Assembly (NCBI GenBank): GCA_018820005.1 | Contig: JAHJOS010000664.1 | Location: 1 to 16,902 of the forward strand | Reading direction: 5' to 3' | Length of the DNA: 16,902 nt | From: Alphaproteobacteria bacterium | GTDB taxonomy: Bacteria; Pseudomonadota; Alphaproteobacteria; Rhizobiales; Devosiaceae | Shown: in pieces, positions 7,659-14,672 of the stretch | How positions within the stretch are numbered: the stretch's first letter is position 1 | How the letters are laid out: each line of letters opens with the position of its first letter | Notes under the pieces: model-generated | What the model was told of the DNA's origin: nothing | Databases searched by the model: none | What the model saw: only the letters and a program-made list of their open reading frames with translations | Made by a program: the position numbers and the translations under genes

Positions 7659-7681
7659 GCCGGGGCGGCTGCCGCCCCGGC
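7659..7681 (-). promoter_or_regulatory. Intercistronic hairpin between binding-protein and permease genes
   Basis: GCCGGGGCGG (7659-7668) and CCGCCCCGGC (7672-7681) form a perfect 10-bp GC-only stem with a 3-base loop. It starts 9 bases after the binding-protein stop codon and no T run follows. Such hairpins after ABC binding-protein genes commonly protect the upstream mRNA or attenuate readthrough, so that binding protein exceeds permease. That role here is inference from position. Confidence 0.7.
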
Positions 7682-7690
7682 AAGGACGGA

Positions 7691-8524
7691 CTAACCGCCG
7701 AGATTGAAATTTTCGGGTAGGTCGTCGAGGGTTATCTCGAAGGGCGCGAGGCCATTGACGATCCAGGTCTGGTTGTTGCCGACGCGGCGATTGTAGTCGG
7801 CCCACGCGGAGATGAAGGATTTGAACTGCTCGTCGGCATTGTAGTTGATGCCGATGACCGAGGGCGACGAGAGCACCGGTTCGGGCACATAGACCTGGCC
7901 CAGGGCGGCGTTGCGCTTGATCATCACCACCGAGTTCAGCACCGTGTTGACGATGGCATCGGCTTTGCCGCTGGCCACGGCCAGGATGGCCTCGTCACGG
8001 GTCTTGAAGCGCAGCACATTGGCCTTGGGCAGATATTGCTGGGTGATCAGGTCCTGCGACGAACCCAAGTCCACTGCCACGGTGATCGCAGGATCGTTCA
8101 GCGACGCCCAGGTGGCCGAGGCGAGTTCGGGCTTGGGCGAGACGATGACAAAGCTGTTGTAGTAGGTGGGCGACGAGAACGAAATCGACAGGGCGCGGGA
8201 CGGGAGCGCTGTCAGAGCCAGCGCGATATCGGCCTTGCCCGATTGCACATCGAGAATGGAATTGGCCCAGGTGCTTTCGACCACCTCGAGCTTTACGCCC
8301 AGAGTGCTGGCGATGTCACTGGCCATGTCGATGACGAACCCCCGCCATTCGCCGGTGCGCGGATCCTTGTTGAAATAGGGGTCCTCGTTGAGGATGGCGG
8401 GAACGCGGAGCACACCGCGCTCCTTGATCTGGTCGATGGTGCTCTGCTGGGCGACGGCTGGTGCCGCAGCAAACCCCATCGCCACGCAGGCCGCGGCAAG
8501 TAGCGTAGTCAGTAGTCTCATCAT
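7691..8524 (-). CDS. Polar amino acid ABC transporter, periplasmic substrate-binding protein
   Basis: A family 3 (SBP_bac_3) solute-binding protein, 277 aa. A signal peptide is clear: MMRLLTTLLAAACVAMGF, with cleavage probably after APAVA (residue 25). The mature N-terminus reads TIDQIKERGVLRVPAI, the usual family opening. The ligand carboxylate-binding arginine is probably R110 in LPSRALSISFSSPTYY. The second-domain motif, normally DAVVxD with the Asp holding the ligand's alpha-amino group, reads DAIVNT (189-194), so that Asp appears lost. ATG codons at 8524 and 8521 follow a strong GGAGGGAG; the first is used. The gene begins 145 bases after the DapA-like gene, the largest gap within the operon, so an internal promoter is possible but none is obvious. 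Ligand is unknown; an amino or imino acid is expected. Confidence 0.94.
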   Translation of the reverse strand: MMRLLTTLLAAACVAMGFAAAPAVAQQSTIDQIKERGVLRVPAILNEDPYFNKDPRTGEWRGFVIDMASDIASTLGVKLEVVESTWANSILDVQSGKADIALALTALPSRALSISFSSPTYYNSFVIVSPKPELASATWASLNDPAITVAVDLGSSQDLITQQYLPKANVLRFKTRDEAILAVASGKADAIVNTVLNSVVMIKRNAALGQVYVPEPVLSSPSVIGINYNADEQFKSFISAWADYNRRVGNNQTWIVNGLAPFEITLDDLPENFNLGG

Positions 8525-8669
8525 AGTCTCCCTCCGAAAAACTGAACGACGTTGTCTGGGAACGGTCTAAGCCGACCAACCTTCCGGTCATCAGAGTGCA
8601 GGCACGCCCGGGCGGCATCAATGCAAACGGACAGCCCGCACTTGTGGCATTTCTTGGAAGAGTCGGCGG

Positions 8670-9569
8670 TCATTTCTTTGCCCCGGCGAACCGATGCAGC
8701 GCGGCCTCGAGCGTCGTGCTGTTGGCGGGGGTGAGCGGAGCAAGCGGAGCGCGCACGCTGCCGGACATTTGCCCACGCAGCGCCAGCGCCTCCTTGACGG
8801 GCACCGGATTGCCTTCAATGAACAGGGCCTTCGCAAGCGCGAATATCCGGTCATGCAGCGCCAGGGCCGTTGCATGGTCGCCCCGATGCCAGGCATCCAC
8901 CAGCGCCACCATGTCTTCGGGCGCATAATTGGAGACCACGCTGGTAACACCCAGTGCGCCAACCGACATGAAGGGCAAAGCGAGCCCATCATCGCCCGAG
9001 TGCAGGATAAAATCGGGTCCGCAGGCGGCACGCAATTCGCTGATGCGTTCGGCGCGCCCCCCGGCTTCCTTGATGCCGAAGATATGGCTGTGCCGCCGGG
9101 CCAGGCTGGCCGCCGTTTCCGCAGCAATCTCGACGCCGCAGCGCCCCGGCACACTATAGAGCATGATGGGGAGGCGCGTGGCCTCGGCTATGGCATCATA
9201 GTGGCGCTCCAGGCCGGCCTGGCTGGGACGATTATAGTATGGCGTGACCACCAGGCACCCGTCGGCCCCGGCAGCTTCGCAGGCGCGGGCCGCTGCAATG
9301 GCGTGGGACGTGTCGTTTGAGCCGGCGCCGGCAAGTACGAATGCCCTGCCTTGCGCCAGTTTCACGGTCCGCGCGATCAGCCCTGCAGCTTCATCAGGCG
9401 ATAGTGTCGCGGCTTCTCCGGTCGTGCCCACCGGCACGAGACCCTTTATCCCGGCGGCGATCTGCAACTCCACCAGACGGTCGAAGGCCGGATAGTCAAT
9501 CCCATTCTCGTCAAAGGGGGTCACCAGGGCGGTGAAGACGCCGGTAAATGCCGTGATCAATTTGCTCAT
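8670..9569 (-). CDS. DapA-family aldolase/lyase (4-hydroxy-tetrahydrodipicolinate synthase-like)
   Basis: A 299-residue TIM-barrel class I aldolase of the DHDPS/NAL family, with the length of DapA. The catalytic set visible is GTTGEAATL (T49, T50), TPYYNRPSQ (Y112), Y138 in IMLYSVPGR, R143, and the Schiff-base lysine K167 in GIKEAGG. This is the full DHDPS-type arrangement, including the arginine that binds the aspartate-semialdehyde carboxylate in true DapA. Relatives in catabolic operons include hydroxyproline-pathway deaminases (1-pyrroline-4-hydroxy-2-carboxylate deaminase). The frame is open far upstream to 9974, but that part is a shadow of the DapB-like gene; ATG 9569 (MSKLITAF) gives the correct family N-terminus. 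Its position beside a DapB homologue and an ALDH inside a transport operon points to catabolism rather than housekeeping lysine synthesis. Confidence 0.92.
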   Translation of the reverse strand: MSKLITAFTGVFTALVTPFDENGIDYPAFDRLVELQIAAGIKGLVPVGTTGEAATLSPDEAAGLIARTVKLAQGRAFVLAGAGSNDTSHAIAAARACEAAGADGCLVVTPYYNRPSQAGLERHYDAIAEATRLPIMLYSVPGRCGVEIAAETAASLARRHSHIFGIKEAGGRAERISELRAACGPDFILHSGDDGLALPFMSVGALGVTSVVSNYAPEDMVALVDAWHRGDHATALALHDRIFALAKALFIEGNPVPVKEALALRGQMSGSVRAPLAPLTPANSTTLEAALHRFAGAKK

Positions 9570-9591
9570 GTCTTGGCCTTTGTCGTGGAGA

Positions 9592-10326
9592 TCAGATGTC
9601 GAACGCGTCATAGCGACCGGGGCCAACGCCCGACCCGACCAGTTGAGTGGCGGCGGCCAGAGCGCCACGGGCATAGGCAGCAATGGTGCGCACCGAAAAG
9701 GTGAAGCGCACTTCGGAATCGCCCAGATCAAAGCGCACCTCGTTGATGCCGACGGTGTCGCCCGACCGGTGAACGAGGATTTCCGGTTCAGGAGGGCTCG
9801 CCTCCGCCGCTGCAGCCTGCGCGTCACGCAGCGTTCGGGCCAGTAGCAGCGAGGTGCCCGAAGGCGCTCGCTTCTTGCGGCGGTGATAGGTTTCCTCAAT
9901 GGTAACCAGTGCGCCCGGATGGGCGCGGGCGAATTGCCTTGCCTCGCGGACGAGCGCGGCGAAGCCCAGAGCAAAGTTGGCGCCCATCAGGATGGGACGA
10001 TAGCGCGAAGCGGCGTCGATCTGAGCCAGATCGTCGCCAGAAAAACCGGTGGTGCCGATAACGATTGGCACCGGACGCTGCCCGACCATACGCTGCAAAT
10101 AAAGGCTACCGGCAGGTGACGAGAAGTCGATAATGGCATCGCAATGGGCGTTGATGTCGGCCTCTGCCGGCCGGTATTCGATGACGGTGCTGCCGACCTG
10201 ACGGCCAATCCAGGGTGAACCGGGGGAGACGTGTGCCGCCGCCAGCTCCAGGCCCGGATCGGTGAGGATGGCTTCGACCAGCCGGGTGCCGACCCGGCCG
10301 GATGCTCCAAATACCGCGATGCGCAT
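9592..10326 (-). CDS. DapB-family reductase with an altered catalytic motif
   Basis: A 244-residue dihydrodipicolinate reductase-family protein. The N-terminal Rossmann motif is FGASGRVGTRLVEAI (6-20), followed by IDFSSPAG (66-73), VIGTTGFS (89-96) and GANFALGF (115-122), all in family order. The catalytic region reads EETYHRRKKRAPSGTS (144-159). In E. coli DapB the same stretch has His159, His160 and Lys163. Here Tyr147 stands at the His159 place, while His148 and Lys151 are kept, as is APSGT. The RSGDTVGINEVRF stretch (187-199) matches the family's RAGD(I/V)xGEH motif except for the final residues. It is thus a paralogue likely acting on a related cyclic imine, or in another direction, rather than the housekeeping enzyme. 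It starts with a good GGGAGGG site, 12 bases after the ALDH stop. Confidence 0.9.
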   Translation of the reverse strand: MRIAVFGASGRVGTRLVEAILTDPGLELAAAHVSPGSPWIGRQVGSTVIEYRPAEADINAHCDAIIDFSSPAGSLYLQRMVGQRPVPIVIGTTGFSGDDLAQIDAASRYRPILMGANFALGFAALVREARQFARAHPGALVTIEETYHRRKKRAPSGTSLLLARTLRDAQAAAAEASPPEPEILVHRSGDTVGINEVRFDLGDSEVRFTFSVRTIAAYARGALAAATQLVGSGVGPGRYDAFDI

Positions 10327-10338
10327 CTCAAGCCCTCC

Positions 10339-11745
10339 CTAGTCGATGACAACCTTGGTTTCGCTCATTTCGCGCAGGGCGATGCGCACGCCTTCGCGGC
10401 CGAGGCCGCTGCCTTTGATGCCGCCAAACGGCACATGTTCGGCGCGGAAATCGGGACCCTCATTGATCATCACGCCACCCACGTGCAAGTCGCGCGAAAA
10501 CTGCTTGAGAACGGCGTGGTCATTGCTGAAAACACCCGCCTGCAGGCCAAAGGCACCGGCATTGACCTCGGCAATTGCCGCCCCTGCATCATAGAACCGC
10601 CGGACCGAAATGACCGGGCCGAACGTTTCCTGTGCGAAGAGATCGCAATCGGGCGGCACGTCAGCCAGCACTGTTGGGGCCAGAAGGGAACCAGTCCCAG
10701 TGCCGCCGACCAATAGGCGCGCGCCCAGCTCTAGGGCCGAACCGATGCGAGCCCGGACCTGGGCAGCCGATTGCGCGTCGATGACCGGCCCCATCTCGAT
10801 ACTGGGATCAAGAGGATCGCCGTGGCGCACGGCGCGGGCGGCCTCGACTAGCATCTCGAGTACCTCGTCGTGGATATCGGCATGGAGGTAGAGCTTCTTG
10901 ACGGCGGCACAGCTCTGGCCGGCGATCTCGTAGCGCTGGGCGATGGCAGTGCGCACGGCCGCCTGCAAATCAGCGTCGGGCATGACGAAAAGAGGGTCAT
11001 TGCCACCCAGCTCCATAAGGCAGCGGACGAGGCCGGTGGCATTCTTGAGGGCGAGACCCGCAGCGGTACCACCTGTAAAACTCAGCAGGTCGATGGGGGC
11101 GCGGGCAAGGGTCAGGGCTTCGGCCGCGCCACCATGTACCACCTGGAACAAGCCGGCGGGAAAACCCGCATCGTCGGCCAGCTCGGCCAGCAGCTGGGCA
11201 GCAAGCGGGGCTTTGGGCGACGGCTTGGCCACCAGGCCATTGCCCGCCGCAATGGCCGGCCCGAGCTTGTGACACAGCAGATTGAGCGGATAGTTGAAAG
11301 GCGTGATAGCGCCGACGACGCCGGCCGGCTCATAGGTGATGACCGCCTGGCGGTTGGCGCCGCCAGTCACGATACCGCAGTGCAGCACTTCGCCATCAAG
11401 GAAGGTGGCAGCGTCTCCCGACAGGCACAATGTGTTCTGCGCGCGCCGGACCTCGTTGCGGGCCTCGGCGATGGTCTTGCCCACCTCGGCGCAGATGAGC
11501 TGCGCCAGCGGCTCCGCCTCTCGGGCAATGGCTGAGGCGAGCGCGTTGAGCAGGTCGCGGCGCTCCGCCGGCGTCGAGAATGCGAATTCGACCTGCGCGG
11601 CACGGGCTCTATGGACCGCGTCAATGACGCCTGCGGGCGTGGCGGCCGAAACCAGCCCCACCACACGACCATCATAGGGCGAGGTGACTTCGATGCGGTC
11701 GGAACCGGATTTGACGAGCTGGGACAATGTGGACACGGCGCTCAC
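10339..11745 (-). CDS. NAD(P)-dependent aldehyde dehydrogenase
   Basis: An ALDH-superfamily protein of 468 aa, the usual length. Visible motifs, numbered from the GTG start, are ITPFNYPLN (Asn151), KPSPKAP (174-180), FTGGTAAG (223-230), the general-base Glu245 in MELGGNDP, the nucleophile Cys279 in AGQSCAAVKK, and the C-terminal VPFGGIKGSGLGREG. It resembles the GAPN/lactaldehyde/semialdehyde dehydrogenase branch. GTG 11745 is chosen because GTGA overlaps the stop of the preceding flavoprotein gene, matching the two ATGA overlaps upstream in the operon; GTG 11736 is an alternative. The longer frame (to 11892) is a shadow of the flavoprotein gene. In this operon it most likely oxidises a semialdehyde released by the DapA-family enzyme, for example 2-oxoglutarate semialdehyde or aspartate semialdehyde. 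The substrate choice is inference. Confidence 0.93.
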   Translation of the reverse strand: MSAVSTLSQLVKSGSDRIEVTSPYDGRVVGLVSAATPAGVIDAVHRARAAQVEFAFSTPAERRDLLNALASAIAREAEPLAQLICAEVGKTIAEARNEVRRAQNTLCLSGDAATFLDGEVLHCGIVTGGANRQAVITYEPAGVVGAITPFNYPLNLLCHKLGPAIAAGNGLVAKPSPKAPLAAQLLAELADDAGFPAGLFQVVHGGAAEALTLARAPIDLLSFTGGTAAGLALKNATGLVRCLMELGGNDPLFVMPDADLQAAVRTAIAQRYEIAGQSCAAVKKLYLHADIHDEVLEMLVEAARAVRHGDPLDPSIEMGPVIDAQSAAQVRARIGSALELGARLLVGGTGTGSLLAPTVLADVPPDCDLFAQETFGPVISVRRFYDAGAAIAEVNAGAFGLQAGVFSNDHAVLKQFSRDLHVGGVMINEGPDFRAEHVPFGGIKGSGLGREGVRIALREMSETKVVID

Positions 11746-13061
11746 TCTGACGGACTGGAGGGGGGAAGCGTGACGAAGGCGGAAATGGGAACCGGCTTGA
11801 CCGGCCAGCGGCTGCCCACGATCTCTGAAACCTGTGGCGGGCTGCTGCCATCGCGTTGACTGGCCACAAATGAAGCCACCCACTCTGCGCAAAAACGACC
11901 CTGGCAGGCGCCCATGCCGAAGCGGCCATTGAGCTTTATCTCGCGCGGAGAGACCGGATCACCGGCGGTGAGCAGGGCGCGAAGCTGACCAAGGGTGCGG
12001 CCCTCGCAGCGGCAGATAATAGTCTCGTCGGGCAACTCGGCGGGATCGCGCCCCGAATAATCGAACAGGGTGTTGAGGGCCGCCTGCGCCTGGCGTTCGC
12101 GCGCCAAGGCATCTGCTGCCCCTTTATGGACGGAAGCGATCTGCCCCAGATGGGCGAGGACAGCCCCTGCGGCGAGGCGTCCATCGGCAAGGGCAGCGGC
12201 GCCCCCCAGCACTTCCCGGCAATCGCCAGCGCGGACGATGAAGGGGGCGTGTTGGCCAGCCGTTGTGCCGTTGCTATTGGGCAGAAGCCCATCATGCAGG
12301 GCCACACGGTCGACGAGCGTCTGCCGTTCCCGGCCATTCCGATCCAGCGTTGTAACCGAGAGGCGCCCGTCCTTGGGCACGATGGCGGTGACAAAGGCTC
12401 CGCGCCGGGGGAGAGCGCCCGAGCGCGCCAGCGTCAACAGGTAGCCGGCAGCCTCCCAAAGATAGGCAGGCGCCGCCAGCAGGCTGGCGATGACGGAAAC
12501 CGACATCGGCCTGGTACTGCGCTCGAGTACCGCGACCGGTGCTTTGCCAAGAGAGACCATCTGCGCGGCAAGTGCCACCAGCAACGGGCCGGACCCAGCG
12601 ATCAGCACGTCGCCATCCGGGGCCCTGCCGGTCGACTTCATCATCACCTGCAGACCGCCGACGGTGACCACGCCGGGCAATTGCCAGCCGGGCACTGGCG
12701 CCACTCGCTCGATGGCACCCATGGCCAACACCAGCGCGGTGGGGCGGCGGGTGACAAGTCGGGCATGCATGCGATCCTCAAGCAGCACCGCCCCCGTGGC
12801 GTCGATGCCGGCAAACATGTGCCGGTAAAGGACCTTCACCGTGCTGGTGGCCAGCTCATCGGACAGGGCCCGCCAGCGCCGCTTGTGCGACCGCGGCACG
12901 CGAACCGATTGCGTTGCATCGTTCGGTTGCCGATGGATGGCACCGCCGAGCTGAGGGCCTTGTTCACACAGGGTCACGTCAATGCCGGCCCGGGCCAGCT
13001 CCAGCGCGGCCGAAACACCGGCAGGGCCGCCACCAATGACGAGCACTTCGGGACCGCTCAT
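11742..13061 (-). CDS. FAD/NAD(P)-binding dehydrogenase subunit with C-terminal BFD-like [2Fe-2S] domain
   Basis: A 439-residue subunit of the HcnB / octopine oxidase A / D-hydroxyproline dehydrogenase alpha class. The N-terminal FAD-binding motif is VIGGGPAGVSAALELARAG (8-26). A second nucleotide-binding region lies near DVLIAGSGPLLVALA. The C-terminal part has four cysteines in the BFD-like pattern: C350 and C352 (CRCEG), then C386 and C391 (GMGACQGRFC). The protein ends with RWPVKPVPI, typical of this subunit. The ATG at 13061 overlaps the stop of the ferredoxin-like gene (ATGA), and the longer frame upstream is a shadow. The subunit passes electrons between flavins and clusters of the three-part dehydrogenase; the final acceptor is unknown (quinone or another carrier is usual for this group). 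Confidence 0.92.
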   Translation of the reverse strand: MSGPEVLVIGGGPAGVSAALELARAGIDVTLCEQGPQLGGAIHRQPNDATQSVRVPRSHKRRWRALSDELATSTVKVLYRHMFAGIDATGAVLLEDRMHARLVTRRPTALVLAMGAIERVAPVPGWQLPGVVTVGGLQVMMKSTGRAPDGDVLIAGSGPLLVALAAQMVSLGKAPVAVLERSTRPMSVSVIASLLAAPAYLWEAAGYLLTLARSGALPRRGAFVTAIVPKDGRLSVTTLDRNGRERQTLVDRVALHDGLLPNSNGTTAGQHAPFIVRAGDCREVLGGAAALADGRLAAGAVLAHLGQIASVHKGAADALARERQAQAALNTLFDYSGRDPAELPDETIICRCEGRTLGQLRALLTAGDPVSPREIKLNGRFGMGACQGRFCAEWVASFVASQRDGSSPPQVSEIVGSRWPVKPVPISAFVTLPPSSPSE

Positions 13062-13315
13062 GGCGACACCAGTGAAATGGCTTTGACCTGCAGGCCGCCG
13101 CGAGCGGGCGTGAGGCAGGCCTCCATACGCACGCCGTCGACTTCGACGAGACAGGCCTGGCAGGCGCCGATGCCGCAGAAATAGCGCCCGGCGCAATCTC
13201 CTTGCCCCGTGCCGAGAACGCGTATGCCAGCACGATCGAGCGCTGCGGCAATGGTCTCGCGACCGGTGCAGGGGACGCTTGTCCCCTCAAAGAGAAAGCT
13301 CTGGATCTCGCTCAT
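13058..13315 (-). CDS. Small [2Fe-2S] subunit of the amino-acid dehydrogenase (HcnA-like)
   Basis: An 85-residue ferredoxin-fold protein of the HcnA / dehydrogenase gamma-subunit type. The cysteines are C41, C47, C52, C55 and C67 in GDCAGRYFCGIGACQACLVE and MEACLTP. The FCGIGACxxC arrangement followed by a distal AC matches the family's [2Fe-2S] site; C41 is an additional or alternative ligand. ATG 13315 is supported because ATGA overlaps the stop of the upstream flavoprotein gene, and the protein starts in the family manner (MSEIQSFLFEG). The longer frame to 13405 is a shadow. It presumably relays electrons between the two flavoprotein subunits encoded on either side. The gene is short but clearly real. 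Confidence 0.92.
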   Translation of the reverse strand: MSEIQSFLFEGTSVPCTGRETIAAALDRAGIRVLGTGQGDCAGRYFCGIGACQACLVEVDGVRMEACLTPARGGLQVKAISLVSP

Positions 13316-14502
13316 GCCGCAGCCGCCAGGGTTAGCCCGAACCGGGCGGCGTCGAGAGCGGAGATGTCCTGCTCCGGTGACTCGCCGCAGATCATCTGCT
13401 GGCACAGGCGTCCGATCATAGGGCCCAGGCAGATGCCATCCCCCTCAAAGCCCGTTGCGATCCAGACATTATCAGCACCACCAACATTACCGACGATGGG
13501 CATGCCGTCGCGGGTGGCGGCGCGCAGACCGGAGAACACACGGATGACGCGTAATTGCGCGAGCGAGGGCGACAGCGCCACGGCGTCGCGCAGCAGGGTC
13601 GCAACGACATCGGCATCGGCCGTTTCCCGGTCGTCACGATCTTCGCGCGAGCCGCCGATGAGAAATTGTCCGGTGCGGAGCGGGTCGATGACCAGCCCCA
13701 GCGAGCGCGACGCGGCGGTGCTGCCGGCCGGCTGGCTGCCCTTGCTGACGAGGTAACGGCAGGACATCAGCGGGCCGGGAAAATGCGGACTATCCGCGCC
13801 GGCGCGGTCGGTGACGATCAGCTGTCCCTTGCGCGGACGGATCAGCCCGGCCTCGGCGAGGAAGTGCATCGACCCAATTCCGGTGGCCAGCAGCACGGCG
13901 TCGGTGGACTCGATGCCCTGCTCCGTCATCACGCCGGTGATGCGGCCATTGCTGGATTTGAAACCCGAGACGCGGCAATTGCGCCGGATGGTGAAGCCGC
14001 CCAGCTGACGCAACCGTTCGACCACCCGGTAGCCGACGGCATGGCCCTCGCGCTGGACTTCTGCCGCGGCGATAGCCGCAGGGGCTGCGGCCCCAATGAC
14101 GTCCATAAGCGCCGCGCCCCTGAGCATGCGGATCGGCACACCGGCCGCTTCCAGCTCCCCGGCATGGCGCTCGAGCACAGCCAGTTCTTCTTGGTCGGAC
14201 GCGACCACAAAGGTCGAGCGCGGCAGGTATTCATCGACGAGTATGCCGGTGGCGACGAGCTGCTCGTAAAATTTGACCGCCGCGACAGCCAGGGTCATCA
14301 GCGGGCCAGGCTTCTTGCTCGCCACCGAGACAGCCCCGTCCGCCGAGCCAGTGGCCCCCGAGGCAACGACACCCGCATCATAGACGGTCACCTGCCAGCC
14401 GGCCCGTGACAGGAAATGGGCTGCCGACATCCCGACAATGCCGGCGCCGACAACGGCCACGGACCTGGGTGATCTGGAAGAATTGCTTGCTTGGCGGGGC
14501 AT
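13312..14502 (-). CDS. FAD-dependent D-amino-acid/imino-acid dehydrogenase catalytic subunit (DAO family)
   Basis: The first gene of the operon encodes a 396-residue DAO-fold flavoenzyme of the HcnC / octopine oxidase B / D-hydroxyproline dehydrogenase beta class. The FAD motif is VAVVGAGIVGMSAAHFLSRAG (residues 15-35). The substrate-domain stretch GQLIVTDRAG and the C-terminal FSGLRAATRDGMPIVG and GFEGDGICLGPMIG are typical. The catalytic role is oxidation of a C-N bond of an amino or imino acid to an imine. ATG 14502 is preferred over a TTG at 14568 that would add 22 residues. No strong ribosome binding site is visible before 14502. The gene is divergent from the LysR regulator and begins the chain of 4-base stop/start overlaps. 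The exact substrate (glycine, an opine, a D-amino acid or hydroxyproline) is not decided by the sequence. Confidence 0.92.
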   Translation of the reverse strand: MPRQASNSSRSPRSVAVVGAGIVGMSAAHFLSRAGWQVTVYDAGVVASGATGSADGAVSVASKKPGPLMTLAVAAVKFYEQLVATGILVDEYLPRSTFVVASDQEELAVLERHAGELEAAGVPIRMLRGAALMDVIGAAAPAAIAAAEVQREGHAVGYRVVERLRQLGGFTIRRNCRVSGFKSSNGRITGVMTEQGIESTDAVLLATGIGSMHFLAEAGLIRPRKGQLIVTDRAGADSPHFPGPLMSCRYLVSKGSQPAGSTAASRSLGLVIDPLRTGQFLIGGSREDRDDRETADADVVATLLRDAVALSPSLAQLRVIRVFSGLRAATRDGMPIVGNVGGADNVWIATGFEGDGICLGPMIGRLCQQMICGESPEQDISALDAARFGLTLAAAA

Positions 14503-14563
14503 GTCACGAACACGGGATGAAACGGGTCCGGACACAATGGGGCGCCCCTGACGAAAGCGTCGA

Positions 14564-14600
14564 TACAAATGAAGCAGGGGTGAAGCGCAGCATATTTGTA
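14564..14600. promoter_or_regulatory. Candidate LysR operator in the divergent promoter region
   Basis: TACAAAT (14564-14570) and ATTTGTA (14594-14600) are perfect inverted copies with 23 bases between them, so the half-sites are 30 bp centre to centre, about three helical turns. They lie in a locally AT-richer part of the 170-bp region between the divergent LysR gene and the catabolic operon, where LysR-type regulators usually bind. Promoter -35/-10 elements are not clear on either strand. A 10-bp palindrome, GGGGCGCCCC at 14539-14548, lies on the operon side. Binding is inference. Confidence 0.55.
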
Positions 14601-14672
14601 GACCTTTTCTGTCCGCTGTCGCTTGCCCGCCGGTCCGCGGCCTCTATGATCAGGCGCAGGAGCCTTGAGCCC

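Noticed and set aside
9570..9974. Upstream extension of the DapA-like frame to 434 residues
   Set aside because: It lies wholly within the DapB-like gene in another frame, and the family N-terminus begins at ATG 9569.
12126..13184. A 352-codon plus-strand frame opposite the flavoprotein gene
   Set aside because: Antisense shadow; the minus-strand product has clear FAD and [2Fe-2S] motifs.
14406..14672. Upstream extension of the LysR frame to 388 residues
   Set aside because: It overlaps the divergent flavoprotein start; ATG 14673 has a ribosome binding site and the normal LysR N-terminus.
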